Assembly (NCBI GenBank): GCA_001184205.1
Contig: LBMP01000004.1
Coordinates: forward strand, 385,755-449,754
Source of the DNA: Desulfocarbo indianensis
Lineage (GTDB): Bacteria > Desulfobacterota > Desulfarculia > Desulfarculales > Desulfarculaceae
DNA: 64,000 bases
Direction: 5' to 3'
Made by a program: the position numbers and the translations under genes. Shown piece by piece: positions 8,510-18,599 of the stretch; the stretch's first letter is position 1; the number at the start of each line of letters is the position of its first letter. The notes beneath the pieces are model-generated. The model was not told the DNA's origin. It did no database searches and saw nothing but the letters and a program-made list of their open reading frames with translations.

Positions 8510-9691
8510 ATGAGCCACACGCACGACATAATCGTAACTGGTCTGGGACCGGCCGGCGCCATGGCCGGGGCGACCCTGGCCCGCGCCGGGGCCAAGGTCT
8601 TGATCCTGGCCGGCCAGCCCGGCCACGTCAAACCCTGCGGCGGCTGCCTGAGCCGGCGCTGGGATTGGCTGCTCAGGGAGCTGGGCCTGCCCGCCTGGGT
8701 TTGGCGGCATCCGGTCAGGCGGTTGTGGCTGGCCGCGCCCCTGCAGCCCCCGGTCCATTGGCAGAGCCGCGAGGTGGGCGCTTATCTGGTGGACCGCGCC
8801 CGCTTCAACCAGGCCCTGGCCCAGGCCGCGCTGGAGGCCGGAGCCGAGGTGATCCAGGCGCGGGCGCGGGAGGCGCTGCCCCGCCCCGGAGGCTTTGCGG
8901 TGAAAAGCCGGGTTGGCGATTTTTCCTGCGGCTGGCTGGTGGCGGCCAGCGGGGCGGGCGGGGCGCAGGCCTTGGGCCTGGTCCCCCCCCAAATAGGGCT
9001 GCTTTACCGCGCCATCGTGGAGGAGCGGCCCCTGCCCGCCCGGCTGGAGCCCATCATGCGGGATGCCGCGCTAATAGAGCTGGGAGGCGTGCCCGGCGGC
9101 TATGGCTGGGCCTTCGCCCGGGGGGATACCCTCAACCTGGGCATGGGCTTTTGGCAGGGCAACGGCGGGCCGGGCGGCTATTCCGAAAGCACCGCCGGGC
9201 TGGCCAGGGCCTATCAGAAATTCATCAAGCGTCACGGCTTGGAGCCGGCCCACGGCTGGCGGGGCTGGGTGATCCCCTGCCCGGACGGCAAGCCGCCGCA
9301 AGTGGTGAGCGGCAGGGCCTGCCTGGCGGGCGACGCCGCCGCCACGGGCGATCCCTTTTTGGGCGAGGGCATGGGCCAGGCGCTCTACAGCGGCCGCCTG
9401 GCGGCCCAGGCCATCCTGGCCGGCGATCTGGGGCAATACCAGGCGCGCATGGGGGGCCTGTGGCGGGAGCATCGGCACGGCAGGCTTCTGGCCCGGCTCA
9501 TCTACGGCTGGCCCGGATTGTTCCAGCGCCTGGCCCAGGCCAGGCCCGGCGCGGTGGAGTTGGGCTTCAACGTGCTGCGGGGGGAACTGGCCCAGGCCGG
9601 CATTTGGCGGGCGCTAGGGGCCAAGCTTAAGGGAAGGGAGCCCGCCCTTGACCTGCAAGCTAGAGGATACTATAGTAAGCACTTGAACTGA
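8510..9691 (+). CDS. Geranylgeranyl-reductase-family FAD oxidoreductase
   Basis: A 393-residue flavoprotein. The dinucleotide-binding motif near the N terminus is VTGLGPAGAMAGATLARAG, and the second FAD motif, GDAAATGDPFLGEGMGQAL, is the characteristic GDAAG-type signature of the geranylgeranyl reductase/digeranylgeranylglycerophospholipid reductase family. PCGGCLSRRW near residue 45 is also typical. Members saturate isoprenoid chains or act on quinone-like substrates; the substrate here is not determinable. The start ATG at 8510 lacks a strong ribosome-binding site. It is followed after 23 bases by the ftsB-like gene. Confidence 0.8.
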   Translation: MSHTHDIIVTGLGPAGAMAGATLARAGAKVLILAGQPGHVKPCGGCLSRRWDWLLRELGLPAWVWRHPVRRLWLAAPLQPPVHWQSREVGAYLVDRARFNQALAQAALEAGAEVIQARAREALPRPGGFAVKSRVGDFSCGWLVAASGAGGAQALGLVPPQIGLLYRAIVEERPLPARLEPIMRDAALIELGGVPGGYGWAFARGDTLNLGMGFWQGNGGPGGYSESTAGLARAYQKFIKRHGLEPAHGWRGWVIPCPDGKPPQVVSGRACLAGDAAATGDPFLGEGMGQALYSGRLAAQAILAGDLGQYQARMGGLWREHRHGRLLARLIYGWPGLFQRLAQARPGAVELGFNVLRGELAQAGIWRALGAKLKGREPALDLQARGYYSKHLN

Positions 9692-9714
9692 CGGCCTTCT
9701 TCAGGGAGGAGCCC

Positions 9715-10107
9715 TTGACGGGCGCGGAACGGCAAAATGTCTCTGGCGGCCCGGCGGGCGTTGGGCTGGTCGGCTACTGGTGGCCGGTCATCTTGTTGGC
9801 GGTGGTGGTGATCTGCGGATTCACCCTGTACCGGGGCTTCACCAATTTCAACAAGGTGCAGGACGAGCTTTACCAGGTGCGCCAAACCAACCAGCGCCTG
9901 GACGCCGAGAACCGGGCCCTGTACCGCAAGGTCCAGCGCCTGCGCGGCGATGCCAAGGCCCAGGAATTGGCGGCCCGCAAGGACATGGGCCTGCTGCGTC
10001 CCGATGAGGTGGTTTACGGCGAGGCAACGGCCCAGGCCGCGGCGGCCGCTCCTCTCCAGGCCGGCGCGGCCCGTCCGGCCGCCCAATCCACTCGAGGCGG
10101 GGAGTAA
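9715..10107 (+). CDS. FtsB/DivIC-like septum formation initiator
   Basis: A 130-residue single-pass protein. A hydrophobic helix at about residues 22-40 is followed by a coiled coil with regular heptads (VRQTNQRLDAENRALYRKVQRL), the layout of FtsB/DivIC, which bridges FtsL and FtsQ at the division site. The C-terminal 35 residues are an Ala/Gly-rich tail. The start is TTG at 9715, with AGGAGG placed seven bases upstream. It is directly followed by the TPR gene (5 bases) and then efp, suggesting one transcript. Confidence 0.7.
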   Translation: MTGAERQNVSGGPAGVGLVGYWWPVILLAVVVICGFTLYRGFTNFNKVQDELYQVRQTNQRLDAENRALYRKVQRLRGDAKAQELAARKDMGLLRPDEVVYGEATAQAAAAAPLQAGAARPAAQSTRGGE

Positions 10108-10112
10108 GGCCC

Positions 10113-10679
10113 ATGCCTGAAAACGCTGCCGAACTGTTTCTCCTGGAAGCCTGGGTGGCCGACAACCCCGGCTCCCGGCTTTTCCTCAAACTGGCCCAGG
10201 CCTATCAACAGGCCGGCCGCCTGGAGGAAGCCGCCCAGGTGCTGCAGCGGGGCCTGGTCATGCATCCGACCATGGTGGAGGCCCGTCAGGCCCTGGCCGA
10301 GGTCTTGAAGGCCATGGGCCAGCGCGAAAAGGCCCTGGACCAACTCATGGCCGCGGCCTCGGAGCTTTGCCGCCACGCCGGGGTGTTCAACGGCCTGGCC
10401 GACCTTTGGCGCGACCAGGGCCTGGAGAGCCAGGCCCAGGAAGCCAAGGAACTGGGCAACGCCCTGACCAGGGGCCTTAACGGCCTTTGCCAAGGGCAGG
10501 CCGCTCCCGCGCCCCCCGCCGCCGGCGGCAAGCCGCCCGCCGGCGCGCGCATGGCTCCCCCAGCCCCGGCCGAGCCCTTGGAACCTCCTGAACCTGTCTC
10601 CCCGCGCCGAGGCCCCGAGATGCTCTTGGAGCGTCTGCGGGCCATGGAGAGCGCGGCGCGGCGGCGGGTGCGAGGCTGA
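10113..10679 (+). CDS. Tetratricopeptide-repeat protein
   Basis: A 188-residue protein with about three TPR units at residues 15-125, for example NPGSRLFLKLAQAYQQAGRL and KAMGQREKALDQLMAAAS. The C-terminal third is a Pro/Ala-rich linker ending in a short basic helix (MLLERLRAMESAARRRVRG). No signal peptide, so a cytoplasmic protein-interaction factor is likely. Positioned between the ftsB-like gene and efp. Confidence 0.75.
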   Translation: MPENAAELFLLEAWVADNPGSRLFLKLAQAYQQAGRLEEAAQVLQRGLVMHPTMVEARQALAEVLKAMGQREKALDQLMAAASELCRHAGVFNGLADLWRDQGLESQAQEAKELGNALTRGLNGLCQGQAAPAPPAAGGKPPAGARMAPPAPAEPLEPPEPVSPRRGPEMLLERLRAMESAARRRVRG

Positions 10680-10732
10680 CAGCGGCTTCCTCCCGGTTTC
10701 CTTTTAACCTTAATCAACACAGAGGCATTACG

Positions 10733-11290
10733 ATGTATAGCACCGCGGAGTTCCGTAGGGGGCTCAAGATTGAAATTGATGGCAAGCCGTACGTGATCGT
10801 GGAGTTCCAGCACGTGAAGCCCGGCAAGGGCGGCGCCTTTGTGCGCACCAAGCTAAAGAACCTGGAAACCGGCCAGGTGCTGGAGCAGACCTTCCGTTCC
10901 GGGGCCAAGGTGGACAAGCCCGACCTGGAGGAGCGCTACATGCAGTACCTCTACCAGGAAGGCGAGCAGTACGTGTTCATGGACACCCAGAACTACGACC
11001 AGGTGTTCGTGGTCGCCGATTACCTGGGCGACGCGGTGAATTTCATGTACCCTAACATCGAGGTGCAACTCAGCTATTTCAACGGCAAGCCCATCGGCGT
11101 GGAACTGCCCACCTCGGTGGTGCTGGAGGTGACCCAGACCGAGCCCGGCGTCAAGGGCGACACCGCCACCGGCGCCACCAAGCCGGCCATTTTGGAGACG
11201 GGTTTTTCCGTGCAGGTGCCGCTTTTCGTCAACGAGGGCGACAAGCTCAAGATCGACACCCGAACCGGAGAGTACATAGAGCGTGCTTAG
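10733..11290 (+). CDS. efp: Translation elongation factor P
   Basis: 185 residues, the family's usual length, with three OB-like domains. EF-P binds the ribosome between the P and E sites and relieves stalling at polyproline. The modification loop reads VKPGKGGAF near residues 31-38, with the lysine that is beta-lysylated or otherwise modified in many bacteria; no modification enzyme gene is in this window. The C-terminal signature ends in a KIDTRTGEYIERA-type sequence, as expected. The last eight bases overlap the next gene. Confidence 0.95.
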   Translation: MYSTAEFRRGLKIEIDGKPYVIVEFQHVKPGKGGAFVRTKLKNLETGQVLEQTFRSGAKVDKPDLEERYMQYLYQEGEQYVFMDTQNYDQVFVVADYLGDAVNFMYPNIEVQLSYFNGKPIGVELPTSVVLEVTQTEPGVKGDTATGATKPAILETGFSVQVPLFVNEGDKLKIDTRTGEYIERA

Positions 11291-12341
11291 TGATTTCAGA
11301 CCGAATTTCATGGCCACCGGTATAGGCACCCTGCCTTACAGCGACCCCGCGTTCGCGGTGGACTTGGTGCTCTCCAGGCTGGGCGAGATGCCCTATTGGC
11401 CGCAGCTGCCCAACCTGGGGCCCCAGGAGGATATGAACCTGCAATACGCCCCGGCGCTAAAGCCCCTGGTGACGCCGGATTACGAGCGGGGCGGCCTGAT
11501 CGCTTTTGGCGGCCTGAGCCGCGAGGAGGCCCTGGCCGGATTTTTCGAGCGGCTCCTGGGCGAGGACCTGGAGAGCTTCGCCCTGACCAAGGACAGCGCG
11601 GCCGGATTTTTCACCTTTCTGGAAAAAGTGGGCGCGGCGGCCCCCGACGCCTTTCCCTGGGTCAAGGGCCACGTAACCGGCCCCCTGACCTTGGCGGCCT
11701 CGGTGCCGGGGCCCGACGGCAAGGCGCTTCTCTATGACGACGAGGTGGCCGAGGCCCTGGCCAGGGGCCTGGGCGTGGCCGCGGCGGCCCAGATCAAGCA
11801 ACTGGAGCCCCTGGGCCGGCGGATTATGATCTTCCTGGACGAGCCCTTTCTCTCGGGCTACGGCTCGGCCTTCACCCCGGTGAGCCGGGAAAAGGTGCTG
11901 GGCCTCTTGGGCGCGGCCATGGAGGAACTGCGCGCGCGGGCCACGGCCGTGATCGGGATTCACTGCTGCGGCAACATGGACTGGGGGCTTTTGGCGGACG
12001 CCGGCGCCGACGTGATAAATCTGGACTCGGCCGGCTTCGGCCAGCATCTGCTGCTTTATCCCGCCAAGGTGCGGGAGCTTATGGAGCGCGGCGGGGCGGT
12101 GGCCTGGGGCGCGGTGCCCACCGTGGAATTCCGGGGCGATGAAACCGCGCGCGGCCTGTGGCGGGGCCTGCGCGGGCTTCTGGAGGAGCTGGAGGCCAAG
12201 GGCCTGCCCCGCGAGCTTTTGGCCAGCCAGGCCCTGGTGACCCCGGCCTGCGGCATGGGCTCCCTGGAGGCGGACAAGGCCAAGGCCATTTTGGAGCTAA
12301 CCGCCGGGGTCAGCGAGCTGGCCCGCCAGGAGTACGCCTAG
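11283..12341 (+). CDS. Core MetE/UROD-fold methyltransferase
   Basis: A 352-residue protein resembling the catalytic half of cobalamin-independent methionine synthase (archaeal-type core MetE/MesB group). Zinc-ligand motifs are IGIHCCGNMDW near residue 224 (His-x-Cys) and LVTPACGMGSL near residue 325. The N terminus FMATGIGTLPYSDP matches the family's first strand. It is much shorter than full MetE (about 750 residues), so the methyl donor is probably a corrinoid protein rather than folate; that is inference. The GTG at 11283 has GGAGAG nine bases upstream and overlaps the efp stop, indicating translational coupling. Confidence 0.75.
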   Translation: MLSDFRPNFMATGIGTLPYSDPAFAVDLVLSRLGEMPYWPQLPNLGPQEDMNLQYAPALKPLVTPDYERGGLIAFGGLSREEALAGFFERLLGEDLESFALTKDSAAGFFTFLEKVGAAAPDAFPWVKGHVTGPLTLAASVPGPDGKALLYDDEVAEALARGLGVAAAAQIKQLEPLGRRIMIFLDEPFLSGYGSAFTPVSREKVLGLLGAAMEELRARATAVIGIHCCGNMDWGLLADAGADVINLDSAGFGQHLLLYPAKVRELMERGGAVAWGAVPTVEFRGDETARGLWRGLRGLLEELEAKGLPRELLASQALVTPACGMGSLEADKAKAILELTAGVSELARQEYA

Positions 12342-12374
12342 GGTCAGCCCGCCCATCTCATATAAGCAATCAAG

Positions 12375-12400
12375 GGCCCGGCTTCGCGCCGGGCCTTTTT
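12375..12400 (+). terminator. Intrinsic terminator
   Basis: GGCCCGGC and GCCGGGCC form a perfect 8-bp stem around TTCGC and are followed by five T residues. It ends the ftsB-like to MetE-like transcript. Confidence 0.9.
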
Positions 12401-12529
12401 CGCGGCCCCGCCGGGCCCGCGCTTGTTTTGTTCTCGGCCCGGCCCGTATAATCTCATGTAATAAAGCCTGCTTTTTCACCCGGCTCCGCGCGGCGCGGCC
12501 GGTTTAGGCCAAGGAAAGGAACCCTAGTC

Positions 12530-13927
12530 ATGCCCGATAGCCAGGTAAGATTGGATTTCGGCTTTTGCACCGCCCAGGGGCTGGGCCCCAACGGACTGGC
12601 CGCCGCCGACCTGGAAGGCCTGAGCCGGGAACTGGCCCGGGTTCACCAGGCCATGGCCCAGGAGAGGGCCCAGGACGTCCTGGGCTTCTGGTCGCTGCCC
12701 GCCATGGGTGAAAAAGAGCTGGAGCCCATGCAAGCCCAGGCCCGGCGCCTGGCCGGCCTGGCCGACACCCTGGTGGTGCTGGGCATCGGCGGCAGCGCCC
12801 TGGGGGCCACGGCGGTGGACATGGCGCTGGCCGGCTTCCTGCGCCACGCCTTCCCCCGCCAAAACGGCATGCGGCTCTTCGTGGCCGACAACCCCGACCC
12901 CCGCGCCTTTGGCCAGCTTCTGGAGGGCCTGGACCTGAAGCGCACCGCTTTCAACGTGGTCTCCAAGAGCGGCTCCACCGCCGAGACCATGGCCCAGTTC
13001 ATGGTGGCCCTGGAGCGCATGGAAAAGGCCCTGGGCCATGAGGAGGCGGTGAAGCGGGTGGTGTTCACCACCGACCCGGAAAAGGGCAACCTGCGCCTCC
13101 TGGCCGGGCGCGATCCCTACGCCTGCCTGGAGGTGCCGCCCAACGTGGGCGGGCGCTTCTCGGTGCTGAGCGCGGTGGGGCTTTTGCCGCTCATGTGCGC
13201 GGGCCACGACGTGAAGGCGCTCTTGGCCGGGGCGGCCCGCATGGCCGAGCGCTGCGAAGGCGCCGGGCTCATGGACAACCCGGCCTACATGTTCGCGGCC
13301 CTGGCCATGCACTATTGGCGGGCGGGCCGCAACATCCTGGTGATGATGCCCTACGCCACGGACCTGTTCGGCCTGGCCCAATGGTTCGCCCAGCTCTGGG
13401 CCGAATCCCTGGGCAAGGCCCAGCACCGCGACGGCTCCCCGGCCCTGGTGGGCCAGGTGCCGGTGGCGGCGGTGGGGGCCACGGACCAGCATTCCCAGTT
13501 GCAGCTATATATGGAGGGCCCCCAGGACAAGCTGGTCTGCTTCGTCAGCCTGGATGACTACGGCCGGGAAATCACCATCCCCGCCATGTTCGGCGACATC
13601 GACGCCCTGGCCTATCTGGGCGGGCAGACCATGAACAAGCTCATCGCCTCCGAGGCCGTGGCCACCGCGGCGGCCCTGGCCAAGGGCGGCCGGCCCAGCC
13701 TGTGCCTGCGCCTGCCGGGCCTGGACGCCGATGCCATGGGCCAGGTGATGTTCCTTCTGGAAGCGGCCACCGTGGCGGCGGGCCATATGCTCGACATCGA
13801 TCCCCTGGACCAGCCCGGCGTGGAGCTGGGCAAGAAGCTCACCTACGGCCTCATGGGGCGCAAGGGCTTCGAGGACCAGGCCCGCGAGATGGAGGCCCTG
13901 GACCAGGCGGGCCGCTATCTGGTCTAG
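12530..13927 (+). CDS. pgi: Glucose-6-phosphate isomerase
   Basis: 465 residues, in the range of the shorter bacterial enzymes. Interconverts glucose 6-phosphate and fructose 6-phosphate in glycolysis and gluconeogenesis. The two sugar-isomerase motifs are seen: LGIGGSALGATAVD near residue 85 and NVVSKSGSTAETMAQF near residue 143, the latter binding phosphate. DGSPALVGQ and a GATDQHSQ motif near residue 322 match the C-terminal active-site region. Its own transcript: a terminator precedes it and the start ATG has AAGGAAAGGAA upstream. Confidence 0.92.
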   Translation: MPDSQVRLDFGFCTAQGLGPNGLAAADLEGLSRELARVHQAMAQERAQDVLGFWSLPAMGEKELEPMQAQARRLAGLADTLVVLGIGGSALGATAVDMALAGFLRHAFPRQNGMRLFVADNPDPRAFGQLLEGLDLKRTAFNVVSKSGSTAETMAQFMVALERMEKALGHEEAVKRVVFTTDPEKGNLRLLAGRDPYACLEVPPNVGGRFSVLSAVGLLPLMCAGHDVKALLAGAARMAERCEGAGLMDNPAYMFAALAMHYWRAGRNILVMMPYATDLFGLAQWFAQLWAESLGKAQHRDGSPALVGQVPVAAVGATDQHSQLQLYMEGPQDKLVCFVSLDDYGREITIPAMFGDIDALAYLGGQTMNKLIASEAVATAAALAKGGRPSLCLRLPGLDADAMGQVMFLLEAATVAAGHMLDIDPLDQPGVELGKKLTYGLMGRKGFEDQAREMEALDQAGRYLV

Positions 13928-13960
13928 GCGGCCCGGCGGACGGGTAGTGACGGCGGGGGA

Positions 13961-13999
13961 GGCGATGGGGCGGCGATGGGGGCGGCGATGGGGCGGCGG
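13961..13999. repeat. Short tandem repeat GGCGATGGGG(C)
   Basis: Three near-identical 11-13-base units (GGCGATGGGGC type) lie between pgi and the histidine kinase gene. No function is evident; such G-rich runs are prone to length variation and could form G-quadruplex-like structure. Confidence 0.6.
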
Positions 14000-14098
14000 C
14001 TGGCCTCTCAAGCTTCTGGACCCCCGCCGGTTTTCCTGCTATGCATTGCCTGAAGGCATGGGCCGGGGCGCGGCATTAATCTTTGGCAAGCGGGAAAA

Positions 14099-15628
14099 GT
14101 GGACTATAGCGGCACCTTCAATCTGACCCCCATGACGCCGGGGGGAGCCGGCGAGGCCGAGGCTCAGCGGCCTTTTCAGCTGGTGCGCTATTATTCGGTT
14201 ACCAGCCTGGCCATTTTCCTTTTGTTCACCCTGCTCATCTCCACCGCGCTTTCCCGCCGGGCCGGCGAGCTGGTGCTGCACAAGCGCGAGCAATACGCCC
14301 TGCTTTTGGCCGAAAACCTCAATCACCAGGTGATGACCCGCTTCGTGATCCCCGCCATCCGGGATTACGGCGGCATCAACGTGGGACAGCCCGCCCAGTT
14401 CCAGCTCCTGGACGCGGTGGTGCGCAACACGGTGCACTCCTTCAAGGTGTTGCAGGTGAACATCCTGGATCTGGAAGGCAACATCATCTATTCCACCCAG
14501 CCCGAATACATCGCGCGCACCGGCTATGAGGACCGCTATTTTCCGGTGGCCCAGGCCGGCGGGCACATCAGCGTGCTGGACCCGCCCTGGGGCTATCTGG
14601 AGGTGGGCGGCGGCCCGCCTAGGGTCTTGAGGACCTTCATACCGCTGCGCGACGAGCGCCGCCGCACCGCCGAGCTGGGTCCGCCGCGGGCGGTTTTCGA
14701 GATCACCCTGGACATCACCGAGGACTTCCGCGAAGTCTGGGTGAACCAGATGCTCATCATCAGCACGCTCTTGGCCATGATGGCGCTGTTGTTCGTGATC
14801 CTGCGCACCATCGTCATCCGGGGCCAGCGCATAATGAATCAGCGCGCCACCCTGGAGGCGCGCCTCAAGGAGCAGCTTAACCAGGCCGAGCGCCTGGCGG
14901 CCCTGGGCCGCATGGTGGCCGGCGTGGCCCACGAGATCAGGAACCCCCTGGGCATCGTGCGCTCCACGGCGGAGCTTTTGAAGAACCGCGCCCAGCCCCA
15001 GGACAAGGCCCTGGCCCAGGTTATCGTGGACGAGAGCACCCGCCTGGCCAGCATCGTCACCGAGTTCCTGGATTTCGCCCGCCCCCAAAAGCCGCAGTTG
15101 CAGCCGCTTCTGGTGGAGGAGGTGATCGACCGCAACCTGCAGGTGCTGCAGCCGGAGGCCGAGCGGGCTGGGGTGGAGATCGTGCGCGACTACGCGGAAG
15201 AGCCGGTGAACATCCTGGGCGATCCCGATCTGCTCTACCGCGCGCTCTTGAACGTGTTCAGCAATGCGGTGCAGGCCATGGAGGAGCAGGAGCCGGAAGC
15301 CCAGGAAAACGGCGGGGCCGAAGCCGCCCTGGCCGGGGAAGAAGGAGTCAGCGGGGTGCTCATGGTCACCACCCGGCCCGGCCGGCGCGACGGCCACGAC
15401 TACGTGGTGGTGGCGGTGGAGGACACCGGCCCCGGCTTCGAGGAGGAGGCCCTGGGTTCGCTGTTCGATCCCTTCTTCACCACCAAGGAGCAGGGCACCG
15501 GCCTGGGGCTATCCATCGTGAGCAACATCATCGCCAGCCACCACGGCAAGGTGGAGGTGATCAACCGGACGGAAGGCGGGGCCAGGGTGGAGCTTTGGCT
15601 GCGCACCGCCAGCGATTGGACCGATTGA
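14099..15628 (+). CDS. Membrane sensor histidine kinase
   Basis: A 509-residue kinase. A transmembrane helix at about residues 35-55 and a second at about 218-238 bracket a periplasmic sensor domain of about 160 residues. The dimerisation domain carries the phosphoacceptor His in GVAHEIRNPLG near residue 280, and the ATPase domain has N (NVFSNAVQAME), G1 (DTGPGFEEEAL) and G2 (GTGLGLSIV) boxes. An acidic insertion of about 20 residues lies between N and G1. GTG start at 14099. It is followed 46 bases later by a sigma-54 response regulator, its obvious partner. Signal unknown. Confidence 0.9.
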   Translation: MDYSGTFNLTPMTPGGAGEAEAQRPFQLVRYYSVTSLAIFLLFTLLISTALSRRAGELVLHKREQYALLLAENLNHQVMTRFVIPAIRDYGGINVGQPAQFQLLDAVVRNTVHSFKVLQVNILDLEGNIIYSTQPEYIARTGYEDRYFPVAQAGGHISVLDPPWGYLEVGGGPPRVLRTFIPLRDERRRTAELGPPRAVFEITLDITEDFREVWVNQMLIISTLLAMMALLFVILRTIVIRGQRIMNQRATLEARLKEQLNQAERLAALGRMVAGVAHEIRNPLGIVRSTAELLKNRAQPQDKALAQVIVDESTRLASIVTEFLDFARPQKPQLQPLLVEEVIDRNLQVLQPEAERAGVEIVRDYAEEPVNILGDPDLLYRALLNVFSNAVQAMEEQEPEAQENGGAEAALAGEEGVSGVLMVTTRPGRRDGHDYVVVAVEDTGPGFEEEALGSLFDPFFTTKEQGTGLGLSIVSNIIASHHGKVEVINRTEGGARVELWLRTASDWTD

Positions 15629-15674
15629 ACCGGCCTGACATGTCGGCCGGAAACATATTCAGCGGGAAATAAGC

Positions 15675-17027
<1,353 letters not shown>

Positions 17028-17033
17028 GCCGCC

Positions 17034-18554
17034 ATGGCAAGCCAAGACGCCGGCCGCACGGCCCAAGACAATGGCGCGGGGCGCGGACCCGCGGGAGCCC
17101 GCCGTTTGGGCTCCACCGGCCTCACGGTTTCCCAGGCGGGGTTCGGCGGCTACCGCGTCGATCCCCAGATGGAGGAGCATTGCCTGGCCCTGCGCCACGC
17201 CCTTTTAAGCGGCATCAACCTCATCGACACCTCCAGCAACTACGGCGACGGCGGCTCGGAAACCCTGGTGGGCCGGGTGCTGGCCGAGCTGGAAGGGGAG
17301 GGCGCGCTGGCCCGCGACCGTGTGGTGGTGGTGACCAAGGGCGGCTATATCCAGGGCTCCAACTACGTGGAGAGCCAGGAGCGCAAGAACCAAGGCTCGC
17401 CCTGGCCGGAGCTGGTGGAATACGCCTCCGGCCTGGAACACTGCATCCACCCCGATTTCCTGGCCGCGCAACTGAGCGCCAGCCTGGCGCGCCTGGGCCT
17501 GGCCTCGCTGGATATATACCTGCTGCACAACCCGGAATACTATCTGGGCTGGGCCGCCAAGGCGTGCGTGCCCCTGGACCAGGCCCGCCGGGAATACTAC
17601 CGCCGCCTGCATGAGGCCTTCCTCCATCTGGAAAAGGAGGCCGAGGCGGGCCGCATATCTTTTTACGGAGTAAGCTCCAATACCTTTCCCGCGCCGGCCA
17701 ATTACGACGAATTCACCAGCCTGGATCAATTGTGGCGCATCGCCGAAAGCATCTCGCCGCGCCACCATTTCAGGGTCATCCAGATGCCGCTCAATCTCCT
17801 GGAGACCGGCGCGGTGACCCAGGCCAACCAGCCCGACGGGCGCTCGGTCTTGTCCCTGGCCGGGGAACTGGGCCTGGGAGTGCTGATCAACCGGCCCTTG
17901 AACGCCCTGGGCCCGCAGGGGCTCTTCCGCCTGGCCCTAAACGGCGCGGAGGCCCGGCCGCCCAGCCAGACCGAGGTGCAGGACGCCCTGCAAGAGCTGC
18001 TCAAATCCGAGGACGCGCTCAAGCTGAGCCTCTTGCCCAATCTGCATCTGGTGGAACAAGAGCAACGCCAGCTGGCCGAGTATCTGAGCGCGGCCGGGCT
18101 GCTGCTGCGCTCCTGGCGCGATCTGGCCGGGCTGGAGCACTGGCGGCAGATGGAGCAATACGTCACCGCCCGCTTGAACGCGGCCTTCGCCTTTTTGGCC
18201 CGCCGCCTGAGCCAATCCCCGGAGGGCCTGGCCGCCTTGGACGCCCACCTGATGAAGGCCAAGACCGCCCTGGAGCGGGTGCTTCTGGTCTATGCCTGCC
18301 AGGCCGATGAAAAGGCCGGGGCCCTGTTCCAGCGCGCGCGGGGCCTGGACCCCCACTGGCGGGACGCGGCCGGCCTTTCGCGCCTGGCCCTGCGGGCGGC
18401 GCGCTCCGCCGAAGGCGTGAGCTGCGTTCTGGTGGGCATGCGGCGGCCGGAATACGTGGACGACGTCCTGGCCGAGCTGGCCGAAGACGTTCCCCAGGGG
18501 CCCTATGCCGGGGCCTGGCGCGAGCTGGCCCGCCTGGATATTTCCGGCGGGTAG
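17034..18554 (+). CDS. Aldo/keto reductase with long C-terminal extension
   Basis: A 506-residue protein. Residues about 20-300 form an aldo/keto reductase barrel: the catalytic Asp and Tyr lie in DTSSNYGDGGSE, the Lys in VVVVTKGGY and the His in LLHNPEYYL. Typical members have 300-350 residues; here another 180 helical residues follow, including a late segment GVSCVLVGMRRPEYVDDVL that corresponds to the usual C-terminal NADP-binding region. The extra length therefore comes from an internal helical insertion of about residues 300-440. The start lies 6 bases after the response-regulator stop, suggesting one transcript with the two-component genes. Confidence 0.8.
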   Translation: MASQDAGRTAQDNGAGRGPAGARRLGSTGLTVSQAGFGGYRVDPQMEEHCLALRHALLSGINLIDTSSNYGDGGSETLVGRVLAELEGEGALARDRVVVVTKGGYIQGSNYVESQERKNQGSPWPELVEYASGLEHCIHPDFLAAQLSASLARLGLASLDIYLLHNPEYYLGWAAKACVPLDQARREYYRRLHEAFLHLEKEAEAGRISFYGVSSNTFPAPANYDEFTSLDQLWRIAESISPRHHFRVIQMPLNLLETGAVTQANQPDGRSVLSLAGELGLGVLINRPLNALGPQGLFRLALNGAEARPPSQTEVQDALQELLKSEDALKLSLLPNLHLVEQEQRQLAEYLSAAGLLLRSWRDLAGLEHWRQMEQYVTARLNAAFAFLARRLSQSPEGLAALDAHLMKAKTALERVLLVYACQADEKAGALFQRARGLDPHWRDAAGLSRLALRAARSAEGVSCVLVGMRRPEYVDDVLAELAEDVPQGPYAGAWRELARLDISGG

Positions 18555-18599
18555 GCCGGCTGGCGCCGCCGGACGCGCGGCCCCCGTGAAACATGCGGG